Part shown: one piece after another, positions 53,939 to 62,700 of the stretch
Position numbering within the stretch: position 1 is the stretch's first letter
How the letters are laid out: every line of letters begins with the position of its first letter
The notes under the pieces: model-generated
Told to the model about the DNA's origin: nothing
Seen by the model: the letters and a program-made list of their open reading frames with translations, nothing else
Database searches by the model: none
Position numbers and translations under genes: made by a program
Source of the DNA: Acidianus infernus
GTDB lineage: Archaea; Thermoproteota; Thermoprotei_A; Sulfolobales; Sulfolobaceae
Assembly (NCBI RefSeq): GCF_009729545.1
Contig: NZ_WFIY01000004.1
Coordinates: 470,001-534,000 of the forward strand
Direction: 5' to 3'
Length of the DNA stretch: 64,000 nucleotides

Positions 53939-54321
53939 ATGTCAGTACCTTTAAAAACTATTGAAAGAGAAGATATAAGAAAATTGGAAACAGCACTCCT
54001 ATTGACTGCTTTATATTCTAAGGAAACAATTGATACTATAGAAGAAGAAAAAGAAAGAATAACATCGATTGACTCGTTATATATAGCAGCTGCATTTGCT
54101 AGAGAAAAAGCTGGAATCCCAACTTCAAAGATAGCAGATGAAATAGGGATTACTGAGGATACAATAAGAAGGCATTTAAGAGGAGAAACAAAAGCTAGAC
54201 AGTTAATAAACACATGAGAAAATAGAAAAAGAAGGTTTCGTATTTAATCTAGGAGTCTCAAACGATAAAATAGGGAAGAGTTAAAAAACTACTCAAAGAA
54301 GCATTAAAGGAAATACAATAA
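53939..54321 (+). pseudogene. HTH regulator, frame broken near the C-terminus
   Basis: The open part (53939-54217, 92 residues) contains an HTH: AGIPTSKIADEIGITEDTIRRHLRGETKA. Beyond the stop, another frame continues EKIEKEGFVFNLGVSNDKIGK, and a further shift gives LKKLLKEALKEIQ and a stop at 54321. Two single-base losses (one near 54212, one near 54283) account for this. In other Sulfolobales an HTH protein of this shape sits beside KaiC-like ATPases. The truncated 92-residue form keeps its HTH and may still act, so decay is recent or an artefact. Confidence 0.65.
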
Positions 54322-54382
54322 TATTTTTATTATTTATTATAACTACTTTAAATTACTCATCAAGTTTTACCTAATCATAAAT

Positions 54383-54469
<87 letters not shown>

Positions 54470-54488
54470 ATTTATCTTTTATTATTAG

Positions 54489-54499
54489 GATTTATAGTT
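54489..54499 (-). promoter_or_regulatory. TATA box of tRNA-Gly
   Basis: The minus strand reads aactataaatc; the tataaa core (plus 54491-54497) lies 25-31 nt before the tRNA 5' end, the expected distance. Confidence 0.6.
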
Positions 54500-54715
54500 T
54501 TCTATCTTCCTTAAGTCGATGACACAACGCTAGAAGAGAATATAGTAAGTTGTTATAGATAATTTATCATATATACTCTCATTAATTTAAGTTTCTCCAT
54601 ACATTACCATCAAGACTCTTCATAATTGCATTAAACTAAACCTCAAGAATGTATAATAATTAGTCAATCATCTAAAATTATCAAAATTAAATAAAAGATA
54701 AAAAATAAATTAGCT

Positions 54716-56221
54716 TTATGCTACTTTCCTAAATACAAGTACTATAGCAACTATAGCAATTATTAATGCTATTATTCCTAGTATTAGGCCACCATATACT
54801 AGAGAAGTCAGGCCACTTATCTTAGAGTTGTCAGAACTTATCTCTGAATTTACATTTTGAAGCGATGAATTGACACTACTTACTTGAGTCTCTAGGCTTG
54901 AAACCTTACTACTTAAGCTGTTTAATTCATTAGTTAAATTATCTATTTCATTAGTTAAAGTCGAATTAACTGTATGTAATTCTCCAGATAATGTCATTAA
55001 AGTACTATTTATTTCGCTTATCTCTTCCTTTAACATAGATATCGTCATATTAAGGTATGTTATATTATTCTTAAGTAGAGATATTTCGCTATATAACATA
55101 GTCACTGTATTATTTAAGCTATTTACTTCAGCCTGCAAATTATCAATTATTGCTATGTAATTAGGTTGCACGGATACTAAAGTTACGAAGGTATAAGTAT
55201 TAGTTTGATATTTTCCAGTAACATAAATTTCTAAAGTATAAGGAACTGTATAGTTTGGTAAAACTATTGTTAAATTATACTGACCATTTCCAATGTATTT
55301 GGCAGTGGATGTAAATTGCTTACCGCTAATAGTTAAATAAGAGCCCGATATTGTTGCACCTTGGACTGGAATACCAGACACAGTAGCATTTATTATAATT
55401 GATAGATCGGTACCCATAAAGGCAGATGCAACATATACTGGTTCAGGAGTACCTGGTAGTGACGCAGGCTTTGCAGGTTCTACAATTCCCATATCTTGGA
55501 AGCATACTGGCGTTAATACAAAGGTTATTGGATGAGTAGTTAACTTCACGGTAACAGGAGTTATGTGGTCAGCAGGAACTGTAACTTCTTCGTATACTAG
55601 TTGATATCCAGGCTTTACTGCAGTAACATTATACTCGTTAGTCATAGTATAAACATATGGAACTACTAGTGTAGCTAAACCTTGCGAGTTAGTAGTATTA
55701 GTAAATAGTAACTGTCCACTAGTTACATTATATATACTTACTGTAGCACCAGGTAACGCTACACCATTAGAATATACATATACTAGGAACTCTATTTCAT
55801 TAGGACTTATGACACATATTGGAATAGTTTCTGAAGAGCCGGCTACTGAAATTGTTACATTATATTGACCCGGTATAAAGGCAGATAGTTGAGTACCATT
55901 TGCCTCAAATAATGTAACTGGAAACGCGTAATTAGTCGCTGTAAACATATGACTTGCATTTAACTGACCTATTGGAACTCCTGCTGACGTCATCCTTATA
56001 TCATAAGGACCAGATATAGTAACTGCTACAGTGCTATTTACTGGAGCTATTGGATCATAAACTGATATATTCAATATCAATTCCTTTGCATTTATTAATG
56101 CTATATGTTCACCAGGAACTGGTGAATATACTGTCAAGGCAGTACTACTACCTAGCGATAGAGTAACAAATAGCCCAAACATTAATATTCCCAATACAAT
56201 TAAATTCATATATTTAACCAT
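54716..56221 (-). CDS. slaB: S-layer stalk/anchor protein SlaB
   Basis: 501 residues. Signal peptide (MNLIVLGILMFGLFVTLSLG, residues 5-24), beta-sandwich domains rich in Ser/Thr/Pro/Val (30-350), then a long coiled coil (about 360-468, NxS/T-rich heptads such as LNNTVTMLYSEISLLKNN) and a C-terminal membrane helix (475-498) ending FRKVA. This is the Sulfolobales SlaB layout: membrane stalk that holds the SlaA canopy. It lies 59 nt after slaA. It has its own strong Shine-Dalgarno site, and a T-rich stretch after slaA may make part of the transcripts end, leaving less slaB mRNA (inference). Confidence 0.92.
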   Translation of the reverse strand: MVKYMNLIVLGILMFGLFVTLSLGSSTALTVYSPVPGEHIALINAKELILNISVYDPIAPVNSTVAVTISGPYDIRMTSAGVPIGQLNASHMFTATNYAFPVTLFEANGTQLSAFIPGQYNVTISVAGSSETIPICVISPNEIEFLVYVYSNGVALPGATVSIYNVTSGQLLFTNTTNSQGLATLVVPYVYTMTNEYNVTAVKPGYQLVYEEVTVPADHITPVTVKLTTHPITFVLTPVCFQDMGIVEPAKPASLPGTPEPVYVASAFMGTDLSIIINATVSGIPVQGATISGSYLTISGKQFTSTAKYIGNGQYNLTIVLPNYTVPYTLEIYVTGKYQTNTYTFVTLVSVQPNYIAIIDNLQAEVNSLNNTVTMLYSEISLLKNNITYLNMTISMLKEEISEINSTLMTLSGELHTVNSTLTNEIDNLTNELNSLSSKVSSLETQVSSVNSSLQNVNSEISSDNSKISGLTSLVYGGLILGIIALIIAIVAIVLVFRKVA

Positions 56222-56224
56222 TAA

Positions 56225-56232
56225 GGATCACC
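56225..56232 (-). promoter_or_regulatory. Strong Shine-Dalgarno site of slaB
   Basis: The minus strand reads GGTGATCC three nt before the slaB ATG, eight bases complementary to the usual Sulfolobales 16S rRNA end. This supports internal translation of slaB from the slaA-slaB message. A TATA-like gtataaaa precedes it. Confidence 0.6.
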
Positions 56233-56280
56233 TTTTATACATAATCTGATAAACAAAAAATTAAAAAAGCTTATCATAAC

Positions 56281-59200
56281 TTATTGACTTCCTGTCGACG
56301 TACTAAAGTAGTACTCTCCACTGAATACTTTTCCTACGAATCCTATAGTGGTGAATGGCTCATATGTTAATGGAACTACTATAGCAGTTATTGTAATATA
56401 GTATGTATGTCCGTTAAGTATTGGCTCTAAGAATAGCAAGTCGTACGCTGCTACGAAGTGTGGAGATGTGGAGCTAAAGTTAAAGTATATTTCATATGTG
56501 TATATTGGGTGACACGGTTTCGCAGTACAGTTATAGATTGTTAACACTAGATATCCAGAGTAATAATATCCTGGAATATTAGCTGCAACTGTTACTGATA
56601 ATTCTCCATCTATATAGTTGTATATAACTGGGGATACATTGTATACCACGTTAGGAATCTCTGTTAGAGTGAATGTAGAGTTTGCTGATAATCCATCAAC
56701 TACTACACCAACCTTGAAGTATTTACTTGGTTCTAGTGGCATTATGTTTGATAGTTTACCTACAATTATTTGCATCTTGGTAGCTGGGTTGTATATTGCC
56801 AAGTAAGAGTAGTTCAATGGATATGCTGTTACAGGAGTACCTTTGCTATTAGTTACCTCAACGTATAATGTTGCTGTGAATACTCCACTGGATGGAGCAG
56901 TTTCAGTTAATGTTATTGGGAATACTGTGCTATTGTAGTGTAGTATAGTTCCATTATATAATATTACATATATGCATGTTACAGTAGTTGTGACTATGGT
57001 AGTTGGAGATAATTCGCCCAAGCTCTTATCACTTAAAGTTACAGTTATTGGATATGTTGCATTAACATTGACGAAGTAGAATATCTGGCATCCTGGATGT
57101 ATTATATCAGCAAATGGAGTAGCAGGTGCGTAATAGAAGGCTTGAGATGGTGGAGATATAGCTACAGTGACACCACTAGATACTAACTTTGTCATATTAA
57201 GAACTGTAGAGTTGGATGCTATATCATAGTAGCACACTATAACGTACGAGTTGTTTAGTACAGTTAATGCTTGGTTAGGAGTTATGTGTAATATATTCTC
57301 TAATCCTATTATGCTTATCTCGAAGGAATAGTTCCAGAATGGTGGCATTGGAGACATCTGCTTCATAACATTGCTTGTTAATAGTGCAGTTATGTTGCTC
57401 GGGCTTAAGTATATTCTCTCCATAGTGCCATTAGCAAATTTTACGTATATACCCATTATCTTTCCTACTTTAACTTCATGGCTTGGAGGATAGTATGGTG
57501 GAGTATTTGGATAGTATATACTTAAGGATGCACACTTATAGCCTGGACAAACTCCTAATATTAGCTCTGAATCTCCGGATAAGTGCTGTAAATATACATA
57601 CTGCCCAACTTTATAGTACTCATGAGATGTTGCGTTGTAATAATAGGTATTAACATACCCAGCTAAGGCATAGTTGTATCCATAGTCATAATCTATTATT
57701 TGGCCACAGAAGTACGGACTAGATAATGGCACACACTTAGGCATATATAATAATGGAGTGTAAACTTTAATGTTATTGCACGTTATAGCAATTTCCCTAT
57801 CTACAGGACCGAAGTAGTACTGTACTGCGTAGTCACTATCGTTATAGACTAATAGGAGCTTTGCATCTTTTAATTGACAAGGCTTAATTAATACATATAG
57901 CATATCTCCGCCTATACCAGTAGTATTAGGCTTTACAGTTGTTGGAATATAAGTTAAATTATCTACACTGGATAACAAGAACTGTATTGAGAACTTGTAG
58001 ACGAAGTTGTTGAATCCATTGTTCGTGGATACTTGGCATAGAGCTAGGTATGGGAAGTTGATACTTACTACTTTATTGTTACCTACCATTAAGGTTGCAG
58101 TTAATCCATTACCGCCATGACCAAAGTTATTGTACCATGCTTCATTTATTTTACAATATGGGTTCCATAACTGGTTAGCAAATGTTGGACACTTATGTGC
58201 ATAAGTCCAGTTGAGCATGTCGTCTGCAGCACGTATCGTAACATTTACTATCATATATGGTACTGAATCTGGACCGGATGTGTTAGGTAATTCTGGGTTA
58301 ATCTGATTACTATAGAATGTCTTATAGTGTATGCATATTGCTGGTGGAATTATAATTGGGTGGAAGCTACCATTATTCAAGGTAGTTGCAACTGTATCGT
58401 ATGGATAAGTTGTACCTTCAACGCCCGTTACGTATACTGTACTAACGTTGCTCCATAAACCTAAGTCTACTAAGAGTATATAATTCACTGCAGTGGATGT
58501 AAAGTGAATTGTTGTAGGAGATACTGCAGATGCCACACCGGGTATGCTGGTTTTTATGTTTTCTAATTCACAGATGAATAAATTATTGAAATAGAAATAC
58601 GCATGTAGAGTGTATTCAGTATATGGATAAGTTGTCATGTTAGCGCATAACTTAACGCTAAAGTTGAATTTTATAAGGCCTTCTATTCCTGGTAACGCCG
58701 GAGTTGCATTTATAGATAATGTTAATGTAGTATTATAAGGTAAGTAAGATACGTTAAAGTATAAATCGCTTAATTCTGCGCTAGTATTTATATATTGTGC
58801 ATTGGGGAAGTAGGAGTTTACCATTGCTAATGTCCTATAACTATAGTAGAATGGCGTTGGGGGAGTTGTGTTAAATAAGTAGCAATTGCCAGAATTATAT
58901 GGTGGCAATGTATTTGGAATGACACCTTCCGTAGTCCTTGCAAAGAATTTTGAAGTCACATTTACTATTTGATTCACTGGTGTCATACTAATTCCATATT
59001 CTTTCAATAATTCATTGAATCCTGTAGAGTTATAGTAATATATCTTACCCTTGTATATTATTGACTGATTATATACTTTTAATGGTAATGTAGTATTAAA
59101 TGGTGGAACGTAAGTTAGGTTTACTGCAGTTAATGTTACACCATTAGCTTCTACTATTCCAGAAAATCTACCAGGTAAGCAATTTCCTCCGGTTGCCGGA

Positions 59201-59355
59201 TTAATTACTGCAGTTATTACTCCTTGATTACTTGCTAAGAACGTTGGAATTAATATTGCCAAACTTAATGCATATATAAAAACTAGACCAGCACTTATTA
59301 ACTTCTTGGTCGTGCGATCCATACTAGATCTGTTGAAAGTGTTATCATATTCCAT
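56281..59355 (-). CDS. slaA: S-layer canopy protein SlaA
   Basis: 1024 residues, rich in Asn, Thr, Tyr and Pro, with more than thirty NxS/T sequons and an N-terminal signal (about 18-40: ISAGLVFIYALSLAILIP). It ends in STSTGSQ without a membrane helix, as for SlaA, which forms the outer lattice. Position before slaB confirms identity. Two starts are possible: 59355 (MEYDNTFNRSS) and 59322 (MDRTTKKLISAG), the second giving a more usual signal peptide; a TATA-like ttgtatact 26-34 nt upstream fits the first. Paired cysteines (for example GNCLPG, KPCQLK) may form disulfides. Expected to be the most abundant protein of the cell. Confidence 0.92.
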   Translation of the reverse strand: MEYDNTFNRSSMDRTTKKLISAGLVFIYALSLAILIPTFLASNQGVITAVINPATGGNCLPGRFSGIVEANGVTLTAVNLTYVPPFNTTLPLKVYNQSIIYKGKIYYYNSTGFNELLKEYGISMTPVNQIVNVTSKFFARTTEGVIPNTLPPYNSGNCYLFNTTPPTPFYYSYRTLAMVNSYFPNAQYINTSAELSDLYFNVSYLPYNTTLTLSINATPALPGIEGLIKFNFSVKLCANMTTYPYTEYTLHAYFYFNNLFICELENIKTSIPGVASAVSPTTIHFTSTAVNYILLVDLGLWSNVSTVYVTGVEGTTYPYDTVATTLNNGSFHPIIIPPAICIHYKTFYSNQINPELPNTSGPDSVPYMIVNVTIRAADDMLNWTYAHKCPTFANQLWNPYCKINEAWYNNFGHGGNGLTATLMVGNNKVVSINFPYLALCQVSTNNGFNNFVYKFSIQFLLSSVDNLTYIPTTVKPNTTGIGGDMLYVLIKPCQLKDAKLLLVYNDSDYAVQYYFGPVDREIAITCNNIKVYTPLLYMPKCVPLSSPYFCGQIIDYDYGYNYALAGYVNTYYYNATSHEYYKVGQYVYLQHLSGDSELILGVCPGYKCASLSIYYPNTPPYYPPSHEVKVGKIMGIYVKFANGTMERIYLSPSNITALLTSNVMKQMSPMPPFWNYSFEISIIGLENILHITPNQALTVLNNSYVIVCYYDIASNSTVLNMTKLVSSGVTVAISPPSQAFYYAPATPFADIIHPGCQIFYFVNVNATYPITVTLSDKSLGELSPTTIVTTTVTCIYVILYNGTILHYNSTVFPITLTETAPSSGVFTATLYVEVTNSKGTPVTAYPLNYSYLAIYNPATKMQIIVGKLSNIMPLEPSKYFKVGVVVDGLSANSTFTLTEIPNVVYNVSPVIYNYIDGELSVTVAANIPGYYYSGYLVLTIYNCTAKPCHPIYTYEIYFNFSSTSPHFVAAYDLLFLEPILNGHTYYITITAIVVPLTYEPFTTIGFVGKVFSGEYYFSTSTGSQ

Positions 59356-59720
59356 ATTAAAAACTTACGACTACAATAGTATACAATAGAATAATTGTCT
59401 TTTATCAATTATTAGCTAAGATAAGTATAAAACAATGAATAAAATTAAGGTACTATATAAGAATTTTTGCTTATTCGAAGAGCTAAAACGAGAAATAATT
59501 TAAGTATATTTCGTGTTTACTCGTGGCTTAACTTCTCACAAGCTTAAGGGATCATATACCCTTCGAGGGAAACACTACTACCCTCTCACCCTTGTGAGCA
59601 CTCATCAGTTGAGAGATTATCATAATAAAAAATACACATAGTGTAATACTATCTACTAGCTATATAAATAAAAAAGTATAACTATCCAAAACGGTATTTA
59701 GAAATGATTATAACGAGTAG
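59356..59720. other. Intergenic region upstream of slaA
   Basis: 365 nt. The half next to slaA is A+T-rich with TATA-like stretches (ttgtatact near 59381-59389 and gttttatac near 59421-59432 on the minus strand). The middle (59535-59613) holds the hairpin island listed separately. The last 100 nt carry nothing I can name. Confidence 0.5.
59535..59613. ncRNA. Compact multi-hairpin island upstream of slaA, candidate RNA
   Basis: A perfect 8-bp outer stem CTCACAAG (59535-59542) / CTTGTGAG (59591-59598) encloses two hairpins, AAGGG/CCCTT (59546-59550, 59559-59563) and GAGGG/CCCTC (59565-59569, 59581-59585), followed by a weak ctca/tgag hairpin up to 59613. This three-way-junction shape in a G+C-richer block is seen directly. 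It may be a small RNA, part of a long slaA leader (minus), or a transcription terminator of the gene behind it. An alternative pairing CTCAC-AAGG-GTGAG exists on the minus strand, so it could switch. Confidence 0.4.
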
Positions 59721-61046
59721 TTACGTGAAAGTGTTGTAGCCTGCTATTTGGAAACCAGAGACGTAAATGCATTCACCCCACATTATTTCTACTGTAACTC
59801 CTATTGGATCATAAGGATACTCCACTGGGCAGAAACCGCAAATTTTACAGCCTACCCACATTGCTTTAGCTTTTATTTCCCCAAATGGAACAACGCAAGA
59901 GGTAGATTTTGGGACATTAATAAGGCATTTTGTATATCCCCATTCTGTTTCATTATAATTTCCTTCATATTTCGGTAAAGGTTTTAAGAACCAACACCAA
60001 CTACTTATAAATTTAGGAGTTATATAGGGTAACTTTATTGGAATATATTTTCCATTACATATTTCGTATAGTTTGATGTAAATTTGACAATTACAATTAA
60101 TATATATATTTAGCAAATAATTATAAACTTTACATGCGAGAAAATTAACTTTGGTTTTAAGTGCTAAATAACTACATGATGTTAGAACTCCTAGACCTAT
60201 ACAATTGGCTGTCCTAGAAACATATCCGTGAGATACATTAAGTAATATACATTGGAATCCCTCGAACGGCCATACACCAGAACCTGCATCGAGAAAGTAA
60301 TTTCCAAACTCAATCTGACCGTAAAAAGACCCAGAGTATATCCCCACAGTAGTTCCTACATCCCCACGATGTCTGCATCTTGTTCCGAACATACAAGTGA
60401 AATGTATAGTAAGGTTTATGCATAATGGCTTATGGCTCTGTTTAAGAACAATTAATACTGCATTATTAATTCCGCATGGTTTCCAATCATTTGTAATTGC
60501 AGAAGGATTATTGCATATCTGCACAGTGCTAGGATTAGTATAGGACGTGTAAGGAGTCTTCAGCACGTATACCCAATATGATGGGTCGTATGATGATGAG
60601 CTACTCTCTTGTGAATGTGGCATTGGATCGGCATAAATTATGTTTCCTAGTGTTGTTACCATTGCCAGCTTATTGAAGTTACCTATTTGATATTCTAAAG
60701 CGGGGTATTTATTCCACGTAGTTCTAGTTGGCTGCGGATCTATTATTTGAATATAGCCGCCTTTATATCCTAAAAAGTAAGAGATATTTAGCGGAATTGG
60801 CGGAGAAGAGTAGTATACTAATAGCGCCTCGCCAGTTACGTTACAGTAATAGAAACCTATAGGAGAATTCTCAGTATTAACTTCGCTCATCTGTTCTTCT
60901 ACTTCTATCTGCAATGGTTGTATTGCATTTATGTTCTCTTCCTCCTTTGAAGTTGTTGATGTTACAGTTAATGCTAATGGTAAAAGTACCGCTATCATCA
61001 CTATTAAGAGAAATACCATACCTATAACTGCAGATAGACCTTTCAT
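59721..61046 (-). CDS. Cysteine-rich exported protein with class III (pilin-like) N-terminus
   Basis: 441 residues. The N-terminus MKGLSAVIGMVFLLIVMIAVLLPL is basic-Gly-then hydrophobic without a normal signal cleavage site, the pattern of archaeal pilin precursors cut by PibD after Lys2/Gly3. The rest is extracellular with about 25 cysteines (for example KVYNYLLNIYINCNCQ, VGCKICGFCP), very high for a thermoacidophile surface protein; disulfides are likely. Much longer than common pilins (120-200 residues). It lies upstream of slaA on the same strand, with 365 nt between. Function unknown; a surface filament tip or S-layer-associated role is inference. Confidence 0.7.
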   Translation of the reverse strand: MKGLSAVIGMVFLLIVMIAVLLPLALTVTSTTSKEEENINAIQPLQIEVEEQMSEVNTENSPIGFYYCNVTGEALLVYYSSPPIPLNISYFLGYKGGYIQIIDPQPTRTTWNKYPALEYQIGNFNKLAMVTTLGNIIYADPMPHSQESSSSSYDPSYWVYVLKTPYTSYTNPSTVQICNNPSAITNDWKPCGINNAVLIVLKQSHKPLCINLTIHFTCMFGTRCRHRGDVGTTVGIYSGSFYGQIEFGNYFLDAGSGVWPFEGFQCILLNVSHGYVSRTANCIGLGVLTSCSYLALKTKVNFLACKVYNYLLNIYINCNCQIYIKLYEICNGKYIPIKLPYITPKFISSWCWFLKPLPKYEGNYNETEWGYTKCLINVPKSTSCVVPFGEIKAKAMWVGCKICGFCPVEYPYDPIGVTVEIMWGECIYVSGFQIAGYNTFT

Positions 61047-61072
61047 GTCTGTTTGGTTTATTTTAAAAATCT

Positions 61073-61363
61073 GTGAGAATAGCGAAAGTAATATTTAATT
61101 ATTACCTTACTAATTACCCAATTGTGAAGCTGATCCTTAATTTAAATAAGTACACTGCTACTGTTATACTTTTCTTATTATCTGTTTTATCTAGGTTAAT
61201 GGGAATATCTTGGATTTATCAACTTATGTATTTTATTTTCACCGTCCCAGACTATTCAGTTCAAGGATTCTTGCTTAACATCTCTATGATAATAATTCTC
61301 TCTTTTCTAATAATATTAATGGGAATAACAAAAGTTATAATAATATTAAAAAATAGAGTATAA
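61073..61363 (+). CDS. Small membrane protein, unknown
   Basis: 96 residues with a GTG start at 61073 and three hydrophobic stretches (about 26-42, 48-60, 66-90). Lys/Arg-rich ends. Family not recognised. It is divergent from the pilin-like gene with 26 nt between starts, too tight for two normal promoters, which lowers confidence in this start. It lies 10 nt before the convergent SQR gene end. Confidence 0.4.
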   Translation: MRIAKVIFNYYLTNYPIVKLILNLNKYTATVILFLLSVLSRLMGISWIYQLMYFIFTVPDYSVQGFLLNISMIIILSFLIILMGITKVIIILKNRV

Positions 61364-61373
61364 GATTTTGGCT

Positions 61374-62603
61374 TTACCACTCGCCAAAGTATTTTTCTAA
61401 TGCTAAATCTCCTTTACTCCACATGAAGTACTTCACGAATAATTCTTTCTTTATAGAATTAACTGGTGAAGGCACTGCGGTAGAGTGTGTTCCCTTATAC
61501 ATGGTATTATCGCTTACTGCAACTCCATAGCCCTCTAAAGGATTATCTGCTATACAAACCACTGCTGGGTCATATTTGTCAATCTTAGTTTGTACTCCTA
61601 ATCTATTAGCTAAATGTTGTGCAGCAATTCTTCCAGTCTTTACTGCTAAATACGCCAATTTTGGAACTGTCATGGAATTTGCATCTCCTGAAGCGTAAAC
61701 GTTATCGTATTTTATTGAGACCATGTTTAAATCGGTTGGTATGAAACCACCATCGTCAACTAAATCTGGAGTAGAATTCTTTAATGCAGGATTCCCAGTA
61801 TATGGTGGTAATATTATTGAAAGGTCTGAAGGTAGTTTATTACCTTTTTCGTCTATTATTTCTTGTTCAGTGATTTCTCTAACTCTAAAGTTTTGAACTA
61901 AAGTGATACCTAACTGCTTATACATTTCCCCTACTGCTTTTCTCGCTTCTGAAGATAAGTCTGATAAGTACTCTCCTGGAGAATAAACAGTCATCTTTAC
62001 TTTATCAAGTATTCCTTTCTTCTTAAAATATCCGTGAAGCATTAATGACATTTCGAAGACTGGCCCTTCACAAGCAGCATCAGAGAATGGAGCTAAGTTC
62101 TCAGGAACTTTAGGCCTTGGATTACGACCTTGATAGAAATAGCCTGAGCCTATTGTTACATTTCCTCCTTGAAAAGTAGCTAATCTGTCCCTTAATTTTA
62201 GCGCGAAATCTGGCTCACAAACGCTGTAACCATATTTATCCCAGCCTTTTATTAATTCTGTTCCTAAGTGTGCACCTATTCCAACAATTACGTAATCGTA
62301 TTCTTCCTCCTCAATTGAGCCGTCAGGTTTTTTATATATAACTTCGTTGTTTTTTGCGTCTATTTTTATTACTTTTCCTTCTTGGAATTCTATACCTTTT
62401 TCTGGTAATGCTTGAGATAAGTCTAATTTAAATTGATCTACATCCTTTACTCCTATAGAAACGTGGGGTAAATCTAACCTTAGCCAACTAAATCTGCTCT
62501 CATTTATTAATTTTATTTCAGCTTTGCTTCCTACTAACCTTTTTAGTGTATATGCAGGAGTTAAAGCCCCGAACCTTCCTCCTAATACTAATACTTTAGT
62601 CAT
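61374..62603 (-). CDS. sqr: Sulfide:quinone oxidoreductase
   Basis: 409 residues from the ATG at 62603 (MTKVLVLGGRFGALTPAY). Using this start, the three redox cysteines fall at 129 (SVCEPDF), 178 (DAACEGP) and 350 (VVCIADNP), exactly the numbers I recall for Acidianus ambivalens SQR; an upstream in-frame ATG (62612) would shift them by three, so I reject it. FAD-binding GGRFGA is at 8-13, the second Rossmann GSG at 152-154. It oxidises sulfide to polysulfide at the membrane face and passes electrons to caldariella quinone; the C-terminal amphipathic region (KKELFVKYFMW) inserts in the membrane. A minus-strand TATA-like tttttatgtt lies about 30 nt upstream. Confidence 0.93.
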   Translation of the reverse strand: MTKVLVLGGRFGALTPAYTLKRLVGSKAEIKLINESRFSWLRLDLPHVSIGVKDVDQFKLDLSQALPEKGIEFQEGKVIKIDAKNNEVIYKKPDGSIEEEEYDYVIVGIGAHLGTELIKGWDKYGYSVCEPDFALKLRDRLATFQGGNVTIGSGYFYQGRNPRPKVPENLAPFSDAACEGPVFEMSLMLHGYFKKKGILDKVKMTVYSPGEYLSDLSSEARKAVGEMYKQLGITLVQNFRVREITEQEIIDEKGNKLPSDLSIILPPYTGNPALKNSTPDLVDDGGFIPTDLNMVSIKYDNVYASGDANSMTVPKLAYLAVKTGRIAAQHLANRLGVQTKIDKYDPAVVCIADNPLEGYGVAVSDNTMYKGTHSTAVPSPVNSIKKELFVKYFMWSKGDLALEKYFGEW

Positions 62604-62700
62604 TTTTATCAAACAAAACTATATGTTTGAACATAAAAAACCTTTTTTATGTAAAGTTATATTTTCCAATTAATCTAACTTTTTATAAAAATATGAAAAA

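Noticed and set aside
56618..56806. Plus-strand frame within slaA
   Set aside because: Entirely antisense to the S-layer gene, whose identity is secure; reflects its codon bias.
59535..59613. Hammerhead ribozyme or C/D-box RNA
   Set aside because: CTGATGA is present on the minus strand and GAAAC on the plus strand, so the hammerhead core is not on one strand; a C-like box occurs but no D box at a proper distance.
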